Of a stretch of 64,000 bases of DNA, positions 45,075 to 52,850 are shown in pieces (the stretch's first letter is position 1; every line of letters starts with the position of its first letter). The stretch covers positions 160,099 through 224,098 of the forward strand of contig JBALXI010000003.1 of NCBI GenBank assembly GCA_036960605.1, read 5' to 3'. The position numbers and the translations under genes are program-made. The DNA is from Oleispira sp036960605. GTDB lineage: Bacteria > Pseudomonadota > Gammaproteobacteria > Pseudomonadales > Oceanobacteraceae. The notes under the pieces are model-generated. The model did no database searches. It saw nothing but the letters and a program-made list of their open reading frames with translations, and was not told where the DNA came from.

Positions 45075-45809
45075 TCATTTTTTTAAAGCAATACCCACAT
45101 CTAAGGCTTCGAACCAATCAAGAAACTGACCGACTTCTTTACCTCTAAAAAGACGCCCATGCTGAGGTAGCATCATTTCAATATCCAATTTTCGCACACG
45201 TTCTAACCAGTGCATCTTCGCCTCATTACTCGGCATCCAGCGCTGATGAAAGAATTTCATTTTATCGCAGTGAGTTTCAAAGTTTTCAATGAATAAAGAG
45301 CTATCTTGAGGTTCTAGCGCCGCACCAATATCGCCAGAAAATAGTATTTTAGCGATGGGATCATAAACATGAAAATTAGCCGACGAATGTAAATAATGTG
45401 CAGGTATAAATTGCAAAACGGTATCACCAATTTTCAATTCGCCGCCACCATCCTCAATACCGCAAAATTCAATATTTTCGCAACCAAAATGTCGAATAAA
45501 GCCTTCCCATAGACCCGGTGTATAAAGCTTGGCTTTGGGAATAACCTGATCCCACATACCCAGCGACGAGATAATATCGGGATCCTGGTGTGAAGCAAAT
45601 AAGTGCGTGACTTGTTCAATCGGGACGAACTTCAAGATGGTTGATAGCATAGAAGAAAATATTTCAATGCCACCAGGGTCGAGTACTAATGACTCTTTGC
45701 CACTGACTACCATGTACTGATTGGTATCAATAATCTTTTCAGGCTTATCGGGGTCTCGAGCAAAAACATACCATTGATGTTTGTCGTCAAATAATAATTT
45801 AGCTTCCAT
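45075..45809 (-). CDS. MBL-fold di-iron protein, ODP-like (oxygen-binding)
   Basis: A protein of 244 residues with the metallo-beta-lactamase fold of flavodiiron proteins but no flavodoxin part. Metal-ligand candidates are His74, Asp76 and Asp78 (SHQDPDII), His138 or His141 (PAHYLHSSANFHVYD), Asp160 (LFSGDIG) and His217 (LPQHGRLF). In flavodiiron enzymes the first motif ends in a His, here Ile79. This pattern matches the oxygen-binding di-iron proteins (ODP) described as oxygen sensors for a chemoreceptor in Treponema (recalled). The next gene upstream encodes a chemoreceptor-like helical protein, 50 bases apart, supporting a sensing role. Confidence 0.75.
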   Translation of the reverse strand: MEAKLLFDDKHQWYVFARDPDKPEKIIDTNQYMVVSGKESLVLDPGGIEIFSSMLSTILKFVPIEQVTHLFASHQDPDIISSLGMWDQVIPKAKLYTPGLWEGFIRHFGCENIEFCGIEDGGGELKIGDTVLQFIPAHYLHSSANFHVYDPIAKILFSGDIGAALEPQDSSLFIENFETHCDKMKFFHQRWMPSNEAKMHWLERVRKLDIEMMLPQHGRLFRGKEVGQFLDWFEALDVGIALKK

Positions 45810-45859
45810 TTCTTATCCCTTTCATCCTTTTGTACTTTCAAGTAAGTACGTTTCTTATT

Positions 45860-46462
45860 TTACGACATCAATAATCGATCAATGTGAGATTTTGCATCAA
45901 GAACATGTTGTTTTATTTGTTCTGAAAAGACATCAATATTACTCGCCATATCTTCCAAAATGCCTTGGTACTCATCAGATTGAGTCGATTCTAAACGGAA
46001 CGATACGGCCACAACTCGACTGGCTTGCATGTGCTGTTGGATTTCGCTGAGCTGATTTTCGAGACGCCTAATTTCTGTATTAAACTGATTATTAATATCA
46101 AGTTGACGCTTCTTGGTCGATGAAATAATCATAGCGACGGTATCATTCTCTGTTTTGGCTTGGCTTTCATACAGGTGCCCGACCAAGGTATTTTGGCGCC
46201 AACGTTCAACCGCCATATGCGAAATATCCAAAGAAATCGTATTGATCTCCTCCGCTAATTTGATTGTTTTCAAAGCCAAGTCAGCAAAATATTCTGAAAT
46301 CACTTTTAACCCTGCAACCTTGCTGCCCGCTCTATGCACAACAGCTTGAGAGTTCTTAGCAGCCAGAGACAATTGTCGAGCAATGCCACTAGCGCGATAT
46401 AATTCACCTGCAACCTGTGAGGAGGTAATAGCAGATTTAACGGGACTGTATTCTTTGGCCAT
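45860..46462 (-). CDS. Small soluble chemoreceptor-like (MCP-type) coiled-coil protein
   Basis: A protein of 200 residues, almost entirely helical, with no membrane segment. Residues 28-80 (ARQLSLAAKNSQAVVHRAG, then SKVAGLKVISEYFADLA and IKLAEEINTI) can be laid on the hairpin tip and descending helix of chemoreceptors (LALNAAIEAARAGE, then GRGFAVVAEVRxLA), but the invariant Glu and Arg of the tip are altered. The rest is coiled coil. It is the first gene of a pair with the ODP-like di-iron protein. It could be a degenerate or miniature receptor that reports oxygen; whether it binds CheA/CheW is doubtful. Medium confidence in the resemblance. Confidence 0.55.
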   Translation of the reverse strand: MAKEYSPVKSAITSSQVAGELYRASGIARQLSLAAKNSQAVVHRAGSKVAGLKVISEYFADLALKTIKLAEEINTISLDISHMAVERWRQNTLVGHLYESQAKTENDTVAMIISSTKKRQLDINNQFNTEIRRLENQLSEIQQHMQASRVVAVSFRLESTQSDEYQGILEDMASNIDVFSEQIKQHVLDAKSHIDRLLMS

Positions 46463-46650
46463 AATAATAAGAACTTTTTTAAACTATGAAGAAAGCATAG
46501 TCGAACTTATGACTGAACCAGTGATCAATGTAAAATAACTCTCTACAATGAGCAAATAACCTTATTTTTACTAATGATTTAATAAAGTGGAAGGAATCCC
46601 CTTTAATCATCTAATTTTTTAAGGGAGAACTAACCCTAATATTAGTCGTG

Positions 46651-46730
46651 AAGCAAAGAAAACACCTGGCCGCTGTACCCGCAGTATAAGTATTTGACCA
46701 ATAAAGAGAGGCTGCTGATATATTTTATTT
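46651..46730 (+). repeat. Decayed LysR 3'-end fragment, copy A
   Basis: The stretch around CTGTACCCGCAG-ATAAGTATTT closely matches 49501-49587 (most of about 60 aligned bases) and would read LYPQYKYLTNKERLLIYF, the C-terminal end of a LysR-type regulator. It is not part of an intact gene. Otherwise the 46463-46912 gap holds nothing that I can identify. Together with copy B it flanks the DUF2341/PA14 gene as a direct repeat. Confidence 0.65.
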
Positions 46731-46912
46731 CAAAGTATTCACAACCCAGTTTACACACTTAGAATGCGACCAAGTTCGTCAGACTTAACATTTATAATTA
46801 ATCATCATAATACTCTTCTTATTTCCGCACGTTCCAGTAAACTTAGCTGCATTATTTTCGATTATTATTAGTTCAATTTTTCACAATTTTAAGCGTACTG
46901 TAGGGATTCTTC

Positions 46913-49327
46913 GTGTTTTTTAGATATTTACCTTTTATATTACTTATCCTCACTTTTTCTCATATCAGCTATGCTCGCCAAGCCTGTGATTGGCCGTTTA
47001 GAACCACCATTACTATTAATGAGACCAGCGGTATAAGTACCTCAAATTATTTGGTTAAACTGACATTATCTGGCAATGCTGGAGGCACATTGAGTACCCG
47101 CTATGATTGGAGTTCAGACGGAGCTGATCTTAGAATATTCGGCAGTAACGATACGACACCTCTACCTTTTTCCATTGCTAGCTGGAATCAAGCTAACAAG
47201 ATTGCAGAAGTTTGGGTTACATTCGCCACCCTCAATGCCAACAGCAGCAATACCCTATACGTTTATTATGGTAATAATGCCGTCACAACCGCTGACGGTG
47301 GAGCGCCACCCACTATCACTTATGTAAACAATAAAATTAAATTTCACACTCGTTACAACACAACCGACCCATCCAGTTTTAATCAAGCAAAATCTTTATT
47401 TGATAGCCAAAACGATAGTAAAAGCGGGTATGGCTGTAGCCATCCAAACACGTACAGCAATATTCGAAATTCTACTCAGAATTCTAATGGTGCAAGCGTA
47501 AACTTCATTGCTTACTCTACCGCGCTGTTCACCGTACCTACAACGGACACATGGGGTGTACGTTATGGTGCTGACTACGGCCTTGGCGGCGCCTTATACA
47601 TTGATGGAACACCGTTAGACGAAAGATGGAATGAGGATCTATGGTGGGGAGGCAGTAATTGGAATAATAAAGACGTACTAACGGGTACGCGCCGTTTAAC
47701 AGCGGGTGAGCACAAATTAGAGCTTCTAGGGGCTGAAGGCGGAAATGATGGAGGCCTGTCCATTCAATTTAAAAAAAATGGGAGTAACTGGATTACGTAT
47801 GACATTGATAATCCAGCTAACAATTTAGGCATCACTATTAGAAGTGAGGCATGCCCTGTGGTTCGACATACTATTCAATATGGTGCTCATGATATTTGCG
47901 GCGTAGATTTAACGACTTCAAATAGTAACTTTAATATTCCCTCTGTATGGGAGCATAATGTTCCGCAAAACATAGCATTTAGAATTCAAAATACGAGTGC
48001 AGCTGTGGTGGCTTCATCCAACCCAATTCAAGTCAGTATTGAATTACCAGCAGGAATGAACTTAAGCAGTTTTTCAGGTACCGACTGGTCTAACTGTATA
48101 CAATCTTCCAATAAAATCACGTGTAATTACAATGCCACGATTAATCGGAATGCAAACTCTTCACTTATAACCCTATCGTTATTCCCTAGCCCCAGCACAG
48201 CCACTGGTAGCCGCAATATTATCATCACACCTATCTCGAATTTTATTGATTTAGATGCAAATAATAATATTCGAACAACCACAATTACCATTGAAAACAA
48301 TAATGCTTTAGCAGCCGTTATACCCAGCTGCATTGAACAAAGTGGTACCTGGGGGCGGTTCTTTGATACTACGGGCTATACTGGCAGCGGGAACTACCCA
48401 AAAATAATTACAGCAGCGGATATGCAAACATTTATTAACGATAACAAAACCGCGAGTAAACTCGACGGGCAGACTATTCTCTCTCGAATATACGGCTTAG
48501 AAAATCCATTCAATAACGCCACCGTTGACTCTAAAGACGATTACTTTTTAGCCATTTTTGAAGGCTACATTAAAGTACCCTCAACCAATGATTATACATT
48601 TGATGTAGATGGCGATGATGCCATCGAATTTAGGCTAGGCGGATCTATTATCTCAACATTCTATGGCCTTCACCCAGAAAAAAACGTGCCACAAAACCCA
48701 AAAACCGTTCGCCTGGCGGCAGGCTTTCACGCCATTGAGTTTAGAATGCAGGAGCACACTGGTGGTGCTGTTTATCGTTTATATTCAAGAGAAGGCGGTG
48801 GTAGCATTAGAAGCTCTGACATCACCCCTACTTCTTATTTTTATCACTGTGCTGGCAATACCAATATAGAAATGTCATCACAATTAGGGGTGTTGTCAGA
48901 TGACATTAATGGGGCAACATTTGCGAAGGCAATTCCCAACTCCATAATAAAATACACCGTTACAAGTCGTAATAAAGGCAACATCAGCACAGACAATGGC
49001 TCTACCATTATTACTCAAGAGATTGATGATAATAGTGAATTTTATGTCAAAGATTTAATGGGTGCTGGTGACGGTCCGATCCATTTCATTGATGGTTCAA
49101 GCCCTAATGACAGCGGATTGCGTTACTCTTATAACGGGACAAACGGCTTAAATGACAGTCTATGGTTCAGTACTGATGGTGCTACGTATACTCAAAGTAC
49201 AGACCTAAGTAACGATTACAACAGTACCATCACTCACTTTCAAATACGTTTTGACGGTTCTTTAAAAGCAAGCTTTGATGCCGCTGAGCCTTATTTCACA
49301 TTTGAGTATCAGGTCCGTATTAAGTAA
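46913..49327 (+). CDS. Exported DUF2341/PA14 multidomain protein
   Basis: A protein of 804 residues starting with GTG after AGGG, with a signal peptide (MFFRYLPFILLILTFSHISY). A DUF2341 domain begins near residue 24 (CDWPFRTTITI) and runs to about 130 (NTLYVYYGNNAVTTADGG). A PA14-like region spans about 140-300. A DUF11-like beta domain lies near 330-465. A second PA14 lies at about 480-645 (EGYIKVPSTNDYTFDVDGDD). A final beta domain (about 650-804) has KYTVTSRNKGN. Domains of this mix occur in MshQ-like and other surface adhesion proteins. It is flanked by decayed LysR fragments, suggesting insertion or duplication. No anchoring motif is seen. Confidence 0.75.
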   Translation: MFFRYLPFILLILTFSHISYARQACDWPFRTTITINETSGISTSNYLVKLTLSGNAGGTLSTRYDWSSDGADLRIFGSNDTTPLPFSIASWNQANKIAEVWVTFATLNANSSNTLYVYYGNNAVTTADGGAPPTITYVNNKIKFHTRYNTTDPSSFNQAKSLFDSQNDSKSGYGCSHPNTYSNIRNSTQNSNGASVNFIAYSTALFTVPTTDTWGVRYGADYGLGGALYIDGTPLDERWNEDLWWGGSNWNNKDVLTGTRRLTAGEHKLELLGAEGGNDGGLSIQFKKNGSNWITYDIDNPANNLGITIRSEACPVVRHTIQYGAHDICGVDLTTSNSNFNIPSVWEHNVPQNIAFRIQNTSAAVVASSNPIQVSIELPAGMNLSSFSGTDWSNCIQSSNKITCNYNATINRNANSSLITLSLFPSPSTATGSRNIIITPISNFIDLDANNNIRTTTITIENNNALAAVIPSCIEQSGTWGRFFDTTGYTGSGNYPKIITAADMQTFINDNKTASKLDGQTILSRIYGLENPFNNATVDSKDDYFLAIFEGYIKVPSTNDYTFDVDGDDAIEFRLGGSIISTFYGLHPEKNVPQNPKTVRLAAGFHAIEFRMQEHTGGAVYRLYSREGGGSIRSSDITPTSYFYHCAGNTNIEMSSQLGVLSDDINGATFAKAIPNSIIKYTVTSRNKGNISTDNGSTIITQEIDDNSEFYVKDLMGAGDGPIHFIDGSSPNDSGLRYSYNGTNGLNDSLWFSTDGATYTQSTDLSNDYNSTITHFQIRFDGSLKASFDAAEPYFTFEYQVRIK

Positions 49328-49380
49328 AAAAGTTCGCCTCAATTAATGCCGGCAATGCTTCATCGTACATACGATAATGA

Positions 49381-49617
49381 TCAGCCCAAGAGTACGGGGG
49401 CGCTTACGCTGCATTGAAAGGTATTGGCATCGTGCAACTACCGAAATATTACGTCACTGATAATATCAATAAAGGTGAACTGATCGTCTTGTGAGACGAT
49501 CAGCAAAGAGCACCAGAAGGTACTTGGGCGCTGTACCCGCAGAATAAGTATTTAGCCAATAAAATGAGGCTGCTGATTGATTTTCTAACCAAGAATTATC
49601 AAAATAATCTTGCGTAA
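49381..49617 (+). pseudogene. LysR-type regulator 3'-end remnant, copy B
   Basis: From 49381 the frame reads SAQEYGGAYAALKGIGIVQL and KYYVTDNINKGELIVL, then a TGA at 49492, then APEGTWALYPQNKYLANKMR and LLIDFLTKNYQNNLA before TAA at 49615. This is the effector-domain end of a LysR regulator, with no start and one internal stop. The remainder of the 49328-49644 gap holds no other feature. A closely similar but shorter fragment lies at 46651-46730. Confidence 0.75.
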
Positions 49618-49644
49618 TCATCAGGCAATAACTAACTTGTCCGA

Positions 49645-50208
49645 TCATTTTTCTGGCCAAACCATTACACTCCGCTCTTTTCCCGACATTTGTACATTTA
49701 ATATATTTTCCACATCGAGCACCGCAGACTCTGGCACTAAATCATTTAAATAAAGCAAATAGGCCGTCAAGGCATAGACCTGATTATCATCCAAACTTTT
49801 AGGTGAATAATGCGGCATGGCACGGCGAATGTAATCAAAAATGGATGTTGCATAGGGCCATAAGCTGCCGACAGAAATCAATAACACAGGATGTTTTTCT
49901 ATTCTTAAAATTCGTAACGGGTCTGAAAAACTGAACCAACCATCACTACCCGCCAAACGTGCAGCAGGTCCTTCTATGCCTTCTTCTCCATGGCACATCA
50001 TGCATTGGTTTTTATACAGAACTCTGCCTTGATCGACACTGCCTTGGCCTATTGGCAAGTTAGTGCCGTCAGGAAATACAGTAATACTATATTGATTGAT
50101 CTCTGCCGCAGTTAAAGGTTTACCTAAGTCGAGATGAAGACGCTCATCAGCCATTATTATCGTGGGCATGATTAACAGCCAAAAGATAACTAGCCTAGCT
50201 TTAGACAT
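49645..50208 (-). CDS. c-type cytochrome subunit of a sulfite/sulfane dehydrogenase (SoxD/SorB-like)
   Basis: The start at 50208 (MSKARLVIFWLLIMPTIIMA) follows GGTGGAG and supplies the signal peptide; the longer frame from 50343 reads antisense-like Arg-rich sequence over the upstream gene. About 187 residues with one heme site CMMCH and a likely axial Met in RRAMPHYSP. It overlaps the molybdoenzyme stop by eight bases, so the two are co-translated. It would accept electrons from the Moco enzyme and pass them to the respiratory chain. It is shorter than diheme SoxD, hence the cautious name. Confidence 0.82.
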   Translation of the reverse strand: MSKARLVIFWLLIMPTIIMADERLHLDLGKPLTAAEINQYSITVFPDGTNLPIGQGSVDQGRVLYKNQCMMCHGEEGIEGPAARLAGSDGWFSFSDPLRILRIEKHPVLLISVGSLWPYATSIFDYIRRAMPHYSPKSLDDNQVYALTAYLLYLNDLVPESAVLDVENILNVQMSGKERSVMVWPEK

Positions 50209-51511
50209 AATAGTTCTCCACCTTGCCATCACTATTGATATGCCACGCCTGCATAGCATTGTAATGATTAAACGAGTAACTCGCGTATTGAGCGCGCCAT
50301 TGATCTCTGCTCGGCTGTACCCGCCCCATTTCATCCGTCGCACGGCTGATTAAAACCGACTCGGTGCCAGCCCATTGCCAAGGAATACTAAAACGCGTTA
50401 ACGACTTAGCCAGCACAGGACCCTGAAGTTGTGCAATGGCCCAGGTTTTGCCCCCATCCGCTGAAACCTCTACCTGCTTTATCTTTCCATGACCTGACCA
50501 AGCCAAACCAGAAATCTCATAAAACCCGTGTTTCTCCGGCAGTTGCTGCCTTCCTGAAGGCTGAGTAATAACCGACTTAACATCCATATGAAATGAAAAG
50601 CGCTGAATATTGCCGTTCGCTAAAATATCACTATAAAGCCCCGACTCGTCTTTACTGTATGCCGGCTTATCCGTTACTTCTAAACGGTGTACCCACTTAA
50701 CATTGGCATTACCTTCCCAGCCCGGTACAAACAAACGCATGGGGTAACCTTGCGAAGGACGTAAACGTTCTCCATTTTGGTACAGAGCAATAAAGGCATC
50801 ATCCAATAATTTTTCTAAAGGAATGCTTCGAGAATGAGAACCGCCATCGGCCCCTTCTACAATCACCCATTTAGCCGAAGGTTTAATTCCGGCTTCATTT
50901 AATAAATATTTTAACGGCACCCCGCTCCATTCCGAGCCCGATACTTGACCATATAAATCCTGACAACTCTGATCTAGTGCCGTTAATGACACCGCATTCG
51001 CGGCCGTATTACCCGCACATTCTAAAAAATGAATATTAGAGACGGTCGGATAACGCAGCAGACTTTCCATATCAAACTTGAGAGGTTTATCGACCAAGCC
51101 ATGAATCATTAACTCATGCTGCTGGGGGGCTATATCGGGGATGCCATTATGATGGACCGAAAAATGCAATCCATTCGGGGTAATAATGCCGCGCTGCTGC
51201 TCGATAGGAGTGTGCCAAATAGAAAATAAAGAGGTTTGTGGCGTCGTCTCGGCAAGCTGTCGCTGAACGTGAGATTCATGAGCCGATGGCAAGCCATAAG
51301 CATTATCACTCCCACCTGCGGATCTCATCCACTGAGGCACCGGCTCTGCGATTGCAGCAGGAATTGATTCGATATTGGCGACAGAGGCGGCTGAATAACC
51401 TGCCGCTAATGTCACTCCGGATAATGCCATACCCGATAATAAAAATGAGCGCCTATCTAATAGTCCATTGTCTGCGACAGTCTCAATTATTTTATTTTCC
51501 ATATCTTTCAC
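50201..51511 (-). CDS. Sulfite oxidase-family molybdoenzyme (SoxC-like)
   Basis: A protein of 436 residues with a Tat-type signal (LLDRRSFLLSGMALSGVTLA). The molybdopterin domain has the Mo-ligand Cys in FLECAGNTAANAVS, the ADGGSHSRSIPLEKLLDD stretch and VPGWEGNANVKWVHRL. The C-terminal dimerisation domain has EVSADGGKTWAIAQL. Closest in style to SoxC (sulfane dehydrogenase) and bacterial sulfite dehydrogenases, acting in the periplasm. Paired with a cytochrome c gene and an ArsR gene, while no other sox genes are near, so oxidation of sulfite is as likely as participation in a Sox complex. Needs molybdate, for which modABC is in the window. Confidence 0.85.
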   Translation of the reverse strand: MKDMENKIIETVADNGLLDRRSFLLSGMALSGVTLAAGYSAASVANIESIPAAIAEPVPQWMRSAGGSDNAYGLPSAHESHVQRQLAETTPQTSLFSIWHTPIEQQRGIITPNGLHFSVHHNGIPDIAPQQHELMIHGLVDKPLKFDMESLLRYPTVSNIHFLECAGNTAANAVSLTALDQSCQDLYGQVSGSEWSGVPLKYLLNEAGIKPSAKWVIVEGADGGSHSRSIPLEKLLDDAFIALYQNGERLRPSQGYPMRLFVPGWEGNANVKWVHRLEVTDKPAYSKDESGLYSDILANGNIQRFSFHMDVKSVITQPSGRQQLPEKHGFYEISGLAWSGHGKIKQVEVSADGGKTWAIAQLQGPVLAKSLTRFSIPWQWAGTESVLISRATDEMGRVQPSRDQWRAQYASYSFNHYNAMQAWHINSDGKVENYYV

Positions 51512-51557
51512 CTTACCTTCACTTTATCTTAGACCATAAAAGCATTAGTGCACACAT

Positions 51558-51570
51558 ATGCATATAATGA
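51558..51570. promoter_or_regulatory. ArsR operator candidate upstream of the SoxC-like gene
   Basis: ATGCATATAATGA lies 47 bases upstream of the molybdoenzyme start. Nearly the same sequence, ATGCACATAATGA, occurs upstream of the arsR-type gene at 51920-51932. The shared site suggests one repressor controls both. Confidence 0.5.
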
Positions 51571-51583
51571 GTAAATTAAAAGA

Positions 51584-51907
51584 TTAGCAACAACCAACCT
51601 TCAAACATTCCCGAATGCTCAATACCAATTGCTCAGACTTCTGCAATGAACTTTCACCATCGACACTATAGATCCTGTGACGACCTTCTTTTTTCACGGT
51701 CAACAAACCTGCCTTTTCCATAAGCGCCAAATGACGTGAGATAACCGACCTATCTTGAGGCATGTACTCTGACAACGTCTTAACATCACAAGCGCCTAAG
51801 ATAATTAACTGCTTTAAAATTTCAATACGCACAGGTTCTGCTAGTGCTTTAACAAAATCACTGTCGATATTATTCAGGGCGGTTGCTACGGCTTGTTCTC
51901 TTTTCAT
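51584..51907 (-). CDS. ArsR-family transcriptional repressor
   Basis: About 107 residues from ATG 51907; a GTG at 51925 would add six and run into the operator. Winged helix: FVKALAEPVRIEILKQLI, then CDVKTLSEYMPQDRSVISRH with recognition helix and wing LLTVKKEGRHRIYSVDG. Cysteines are at GACDV and at the tail (RECLKVGCC); the paired C-terminal Cys are candidates for sulfide, persulfide or metal sensing, which would fit its sulfur-oxidation neighbours (inference). It lies 72 bases upstream of the SoxC-like gene on the same strand. Confidence 0.88.
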   Translation of the reverse strand: MKREQAVATALNNIDSDFVKALAEPVRIEILKQLIILGACDVKTLSEYMPQDRSVISRHLALMEKAGLLTVKKEGRHRIYSVDGESSLQKSEQLVLSIRECLKVGCC

Positions 51908-51919
51908 GCGTGCATTCTT

Positions 51920-51932
51920 ATGCACATAATGA
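51920..51932. promoter_or_regulatory. ArsR operator candidate upstream of the repressor gene
   Basis: ATGCACATAATGA, 12 of 13 bases identical to the site before the SoxC-like gene, lies 13 bases upstream of the chosen ArsR start and would allow autoregulation. Confidence 0.5.
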
Positions 51933-52053
51933 TTGTTGTCAATGACCCATTCTGATATTGGTCATTGCTACCAAGAGATGTCGCAATAAATACACCTAAT
52001 CAGTCGAATAAATTGCCTTGAGTTATTGCAACTAAATCTATTTCACCCCACAA

Positions 52054-52072
52054 TAGACTGATTAGTCGGTTT
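52054..52072. promoter_or_regulatory. TetR operator before the TetR gene
   Basis: TAGACTGATTAGTCGGTTT, containing the dyad GACT-N4-AGTC, lies 25 bases upstream of the TetR start. An almost identical 19-mer precedes the next gene at 52776-52794 (18 of 19 bases). Confidence 0.7.
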
Positions 52073-52096
52073 GTAAATAAAGAGTCCATTGCCAGA

Positions 52097-52687
52097 ATGT
52101 CTAAACGTGAACAAATACTAGCAGCAGCGTTAAACCTATTTATAGAGAATGGTTTTGAAAAGACCCCAACTTCGGCGATTTCAAAAGCCGCTGGCGTCGC
52201 AACGGGCACCTTGTTTCATCACTTTAAAACCAAAGAAGAGTTGATCAATGCGCTCTACTTAGAGGTGAAACTTGCCCTGCTAGAAAATTTAGCCACCAAG
52301 ACCGCTCCCTCGCTTGATCTTAAGGGCGGCACTGAAGCCAACCTTAAAATTCAAATCCAAGCGCTTTGGTTCAATATGATTGATTGGGTATTACAAAACC
52401 CTCAAGAGTTTCGCTTTCTGGCTCAGTTTGGTGAGTCGGCATACATTGCCAATAGTACTCGCGAGAAAATAGAAGAAGCTTTTGCAGGCTCTAAAGCACT
52501 GTTCTGCCAAGGGGTCGAAGAAGGTTTATTTTATGACTTACCGCTGGATTTATTACTCAACCTAACCACCAGCCATATCTTCGCCAGTTGTAATTACTTT
52601 TTACTACAAACAGAGCAGTGGCAAGACAGGGATATTCAAAGAAAAGTCTTCGCATCCTTTTGGAGCCTACTGGCCAAAGTTAAATAG
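52097..52687 (+). CDS. TetR-family transcriptional regulator
   Basis: A protein of 196 residues with the N-terminal helix-turn-helix REQILAAALNLFIENGFEKT, then TSAISKAAGVATGTLFHHFK and TKEELINALY. The C-terminal helices form the ligand domain (LWFNMIDWVLQNPQEFRFLA). It is followed 163 bases later, in the same direction, by an MBL-fold lipoprotein gene, and the same operator stands before both, so it most likely represses itself and that gene. The inducer is unknown. Confidence 0.9.
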   Translation: MSKREQILAAALNLFIENGFEKTPTSAISKAAGVATGTLFHHFKTKEELINALYLEVKLALLENLATKTAPSLDLKGGTEANLKIQIQALWFNMIDWVLQNPQEFRFLAQFGESAYIANSTREKIEEAFAGSKALFCQGVEEGLFYDLPLDLLLNLTTSHIFASCNYFLLQTEQWQDRDIQRKVFASFWSLLAKVK

Positions 52688-52775
52688 GCTCCGAACTTAG
52701 ATAGCCTCCTGAGTTAGATTGAGGCAATAAATTTAATACCCAAGCCTTTAATAGGCTTTTTATAATAGCCACACA

Positions 52776-52794
52776 TAGACTGACTAGTCGGTTT
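52776..52794. promoter_or_regulatory. TetR operator before the MBL-fold lipoprotein gene
   Basis: TAGACTGACTAGTCGGTTT differs by one base from the operator at 52054-52072. It lies 57 bases before the lipoprotein start, a place typical of a repressor overlapping a promoter. Confidence 0.7.
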
Positions 52795-52850
52795 ACTGAT
52801 AGCTAAATAATTTAACAACCATAAACAAAGACTTAAATGAGGAGGTTTTT

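Noticed and set aside
50209..50343. N-terminal extension of the cytochrome c frame
   Set aside because: The 45 extra residues overlap the end of the molybdoenzyme gene and would bury the signal peptide; the start at 50208 has a good Shine-Dalgarno.
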